From the NCBI GenBank assembly GCA_003024985.2, contig PXIH01S0051056.1: a stretch of 10,349 bases of DNA; one strand, written 5' to 3'. Under the pieces are notes generated by a model. That model did no database searches and had not been told where the DNA came from. It saw only the letters and a list, made by a program, of their open reading frames with translations. The stretch comes from Euperipatoides rowelli (lineage: Eukaryota > Onychophora > Udeonychophora > Euonychophora > Peripatopsidae). The translations under genes were made by a program, and so were the position numbers. Shown here piece after piece: positions 7,560-10,349 of this stretch (position 1 is its first letter; the number at the start of each line of letters is the position of its first letter).

Positions 7560-9300
7560 AGAAACTCTGGTTGAAAATATGTTTCTGTTGGGAAAAGTGT
7601 CCCCGTTCTGTTTCTCAAGTGTTTTCTTCATCTGTGTGTAAAAAAAAAAAGCATCTCAACTATTGAGGAAAAATTATACTCTGATGTTACCATGATTGTA
7701 ATGAAAAAAATAATAATGCATAGTTTAAAGCATGGCACTTGGCATTGTGGGCAGCTATTGTTGTATGGTTTTTGAGCTTATTTATTGAAAAATGTTCTCA
7801 TGTGCTGCAAAGTGCCCTGAGAGTGCAGTTCCCAATTGGGGAGTGCTTCATGTGAGGTGTGTTCTTGTGTTTCATTTTGTTATCTATTTTGTTAAGTAAT
7901 GGAATGGTTAAGTCACACAGCTCTGGGTAGAGCTATAAATTAAATGAAAATGTGGCAACAAATTTAATAGTTTAGCAAATGTAAGTTATTAGGATAATTC
8001 AACATGCAGTTTTCAACTTCTCAAGATAATTTAGAAAATTGTGAATCGGATCAAGTGGATATATTGTCTTATAGAATAAGGGGGGGGGGAGTAGTCCCTT
8101 CCATTTTCCTTGGCCCTAGGGGTGGATGGCACCTCTGTTTGGTGATTTTTTTAAAGTTTATTTTTATATACGGTACTAAAATGCAGCAGCTCGTTATTGT
8201 AGTTTTACGCAAATGAAAGCATAGTAGAAATATTTTGTGCTAAAATATTTTATTTAAAGAGTAGTTGAACTTTCATGAAAAAAATTAGATTTTTTATTGG
8301 GGTGGGGATGAATGTGGTTGCCACCTAGACACCCACATGAATAAAATATAGTATTTATTCACTATTTTTAAGCCACAATTTTTATTAAATATTCTGTCTG
8401 ATTTTAATCACGAGTATATTCACATAACAATGATAGGCATTTGTTATATTGTTTTCTCATCATTCTCTTTCATATTAAGAGAGATAAAATCCTATGAATC
8501 TCTTACAAAGTAATTATGTATGGTATTATAAAAAAAGAATAAAGCCATTATTACCTGAGATTCCCTATAGTTTCATTCTGAAAAGATAAGTTATTGAGAT
8601 ACTCTTTTAGTATCATTTAGCTATAAAGAAATAAAATCCAAAAGTTAAAATAATTGTAGGCTATATAGAAATATTTATTTAAATGATATAAATCAATCAA
8701 TTTATTAATATACTGTAGTTATACAAGGATTAAATTCAAACATTTGCAGCACTTGTATATAAGATAGACAAACAAGAATATTATTCTAATTGTCTTATTT
8801 TATTCAGTTATTTACTAAAATATTTGACTATATTGCATTATATAAAATAATAGAAACTGTTATGATATTTATTATTAAATTTGCTTAGTATAAGAATGTT
8901 GTGCATGTAATTAATATAATATAATAACATTCAGCTTAGTGTAGTTTGTATTGTTATTAAAAATCTTGCTAAATCATTTATTTACTTGCCTACCCAGTCC
9001 AGAATAAGTAATAAAATAATCGATTTTCCAAAAAGAAGAAAAAATAATTATGTGTTAAAATGCCTATTTATGGCCTATATTTAGCTTTTTTCTATAGCTT
9101 TAGGAAGATGAGTCATTTATATTACTTCACTCACTTATGAACTAGGTTGATTTAACCCTAGCAAACCCGCTTGAAAATATTGAACTTAAGTTCCCACTTC
9201 GGTCTGTGAGACTGTTTTCATATAAATACGAAAAAATTGGAATTTAATAGTAGAGGACTAATGATCATGAGTCATTGTTTGTCATGTAATAACAAATTTT
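7560..9300. other. Long AT-rich region without a supported gene
   Basis: Open frames here are short and low in complexity, including a 70-codon plus-strand frame at 8004-8216 that contains a G10 run (8080-8089) and a hydrophobic run of about 43 codons at 7720-7850. None resembles a known family. A perfect 12-base palindrome, GAACTTAAGTTC, lies at 9182-9193. I see no RNA gene. Confidence 0.55.
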
Positions 9301-9309
9301 AGAGAAACT

Positions 9310-9418
9310 ACAAAGAAGGGAATGAGAGGGAAGGGGAGAAGATGGGGAGGGGGAAGGAGGAGAAGAGCAAAAAATGGGAGGAGGGAGGGAGAGGGGTAGG
9401 GAGGGAATAAGGAGAGAC
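9310..9418. repeat. Polypurine tract with G-quadruplex patterns
   Basis: About 110 bases are almost entirely A and G on the plus strand, in an AT-rich setting. Two stretches fit the G3+N1-7 quadruplex pattern: 9328-9353 and 9376-9405, the second with six G-runs separated by loops of 1-4 bases. Such tracts can also form triplex DNA. Confidence 0.9.
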
Positions 9419-9840
9419 TGTGTTTCTGCTATTTTTTGTTTGTTTTATAACTATGTATTGTTGGTCACATTTGTACATGCTATGTGTGAATATATAAGAA
9501 ATGTCTTAATTAAATAAATTTTAAGATTTAATAATGTTATAATTTAAAGTTTTTGTTCAAATAAAATTCCATGTTTTTATGAACCGTATGTTTCCTTTGA
9601 TTCAAAAGTTATTTTAGTTTTGTCAGATTGCCTTTTCGGACAAGTAGATGGGTAGCATATCACCCTTACCTATCAGTGGGCAGAGAAACTGGGTTTATTT
9701 TTTATTCTCACCATCCTTACGGATTTTAGTGCTTTTATTTACCAGATGTCTTGTAGTTTAGCTTCTTTAGATTAGGGTATCAATATTTTCATATATTATG
9801 TGTATTATATGTTTTTAATATTCTTTAGTCATTGGTTTGT
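9419..9840. other. AT-rich region, no gene; two AATAAA signals
   Basis: No coding frame is supported. AATAAA occurs at 9513-9518 and 9560-9565 on the plus strand, but such words are expected by chance in this composition. A slightly GC-richer patch lies at 9620-9720. A short stretch at 9738-9758 resembles the start of the tandem repeat units further right and may be an eroded extra unit. Confidence 0.5.
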
Positions 9841-10195
9841 TTTACGATCTGTGGAGCATGACCATACATATCACTCTGGTTGCTAAACCAACCAAGTCAT
9901 AAGGACTGGTGATAAGTGATGATAATAAAGCTGCCAATGATTAGACAGAATTATTCAATTTATATCTTGTTCTTGGGTCTGTGGCATGAAACCCACTTTG
10001 GAATGTATTCTACTTGGTTGCTAAACTGACCAGTAAACATCCCACAATGGTTGATGTGGACAGTGGGATATAAATTAAGATAGGACTCTTTTTACAATCT
10101 GTGTTGTAGTCTGACTACCATCAAAGTGAAATGGTTATTAACATGACCTAGGGACTTCATGGTTGAGCTGAAACTAGATATTAAAGAGAGTCAAT
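9841..10195. repeat. Diverged tandem repeat, three units of about 110-137 bases
   Basis: Three units share ordered landmarks. The start word is ATCTGTGG at 9847, GTCTGTGG at 9977 and ATCTGTGT at 10097. The middle word is GGTTGCTAAAC at 9879 and 10016, and GGTTATTAACATGACC at 10133. A later word, ATGGTTGA, is at 10047 and 10159, with a weaker ACTGGTGA near 9904 in the first. Units one and three share 12 of 13 bases at their starts (TTTACGATCTGTG and TTTACAATCTGTG). The steps between landmarks vary (112-137 bases), so indels have accumulated. It looks like an old minisatellite or satellite fragment. It has no open frame. Confidence 0.72.
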
Positions 10196-10336
10196 AGGGT
10201 AGTTAATTTTATAAATAAGCTTATAGTAATGGTGTCCAGTCCTAGATAGAATAAAATCTAAATTATTAAAGGTTTCATAGAATGGATGTCCGCTGGTAAA
10301 TATAGTACAGTTTATTCTGCATGATAGGTTTACGAC

Positions 10337-10349
10337 ATATATATATATA
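10337..10349. repeat. AT dinucleotide microsatellite, cut by window edge
   Basis: An (AT)n run of at least six units reaches the last base of the window. Confidence 0.85.

Noticed and set aside
7430-7618. 62-codon minus-strand frame
   Set aside because: It passes through the T20 run and gives a lysine run; not protein-like.
7720-7850. Short hydrophobic frame (LWAAIVVWFLSLFI)
   Set aside because: It looks like a membrane segment, as an envelope relic might, but is only about 43 codons with no supporting motif.
8004-8216. 70-codon plus-strand frame
   Set aside because: It spans a G10 run and has no recognisable motif or neighbouring context.
1-10349. CRISPR array, bacterial operon or rRNA
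   Set aside because: No regular short direct repeats, no ribosome-binding pattern and no rRNA-like conserved sequence were seen; the content is eukaryotic repeat DNA.

Overview
This is AT-rich nuclear DNA from a multicellular animal, probably an invertebrate and from a draft assembly, since there is an N at 6696. The evidence is the mix of contents: a decayed two-ORF LINE, two tRNA-headed SINE-like copies, a relic of an LTR-type Gag gene, long homopolymer and purine tracts, and no compact gene order. I cannot name the species. No intact protein-coding gene of any useful length was found. Every clearly protein-like stretch belongs to a broken mobile element.

Layout. Positions 1-300 are AT-rich filler. 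A SINE-like copy (about 300-440, minus strand) is followed by filler and a second, different SINE-like copy (about 1030-1166, minus strand). From about 1221 to 5960, on the minus strand, lies a nearly full-length but degenerate non-LTR retrotransposon. Read in its own direction (high to low coordinates) it has: a 5' end with two diverged copies of a ~180-base unit; ORF1 with CCHC zinc knuckles; an overlapping ORF2 with an APE-type endonuclease, a reverse transcriptase with a recognisable YLDD site, and a C-terminal CCHC motif; then a short AT-rich 3' end with AATAAA. The domain set and the style of the post-RT region fit the L1/Tx1-like group best, but I could not run a phylogeny.

On the plus strand, head-to-head with the LINE and starting only about 50 bases beyond its 5' end, is a Gag-like pseudogene (about 6006-7330). 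It can be followed across several reading frames and ends in a broken CCHC knuckle. No protease, polymerase or LTR was recognised beside it. The remaining 3 kb (7331-10349) looks non-coding. It holds a T20 run, a G10 run, a ~115-base purine tract with two G-quadruplex patterns (9310-9418), a newly noticed diverged tandem repeat of about 120-137 bases (9841-10195), and an AT microsatellite cut by the window edge.

The elements do not form a functional system. The most interesting points are the duplicated LINE 5' unit that carries its own ORF1-like start, the head-to-head LINE/Gag junction with a local CpG cluster, the Gag relic with an unfamiliar N-terminal half, and the tandem repeat near the right end.
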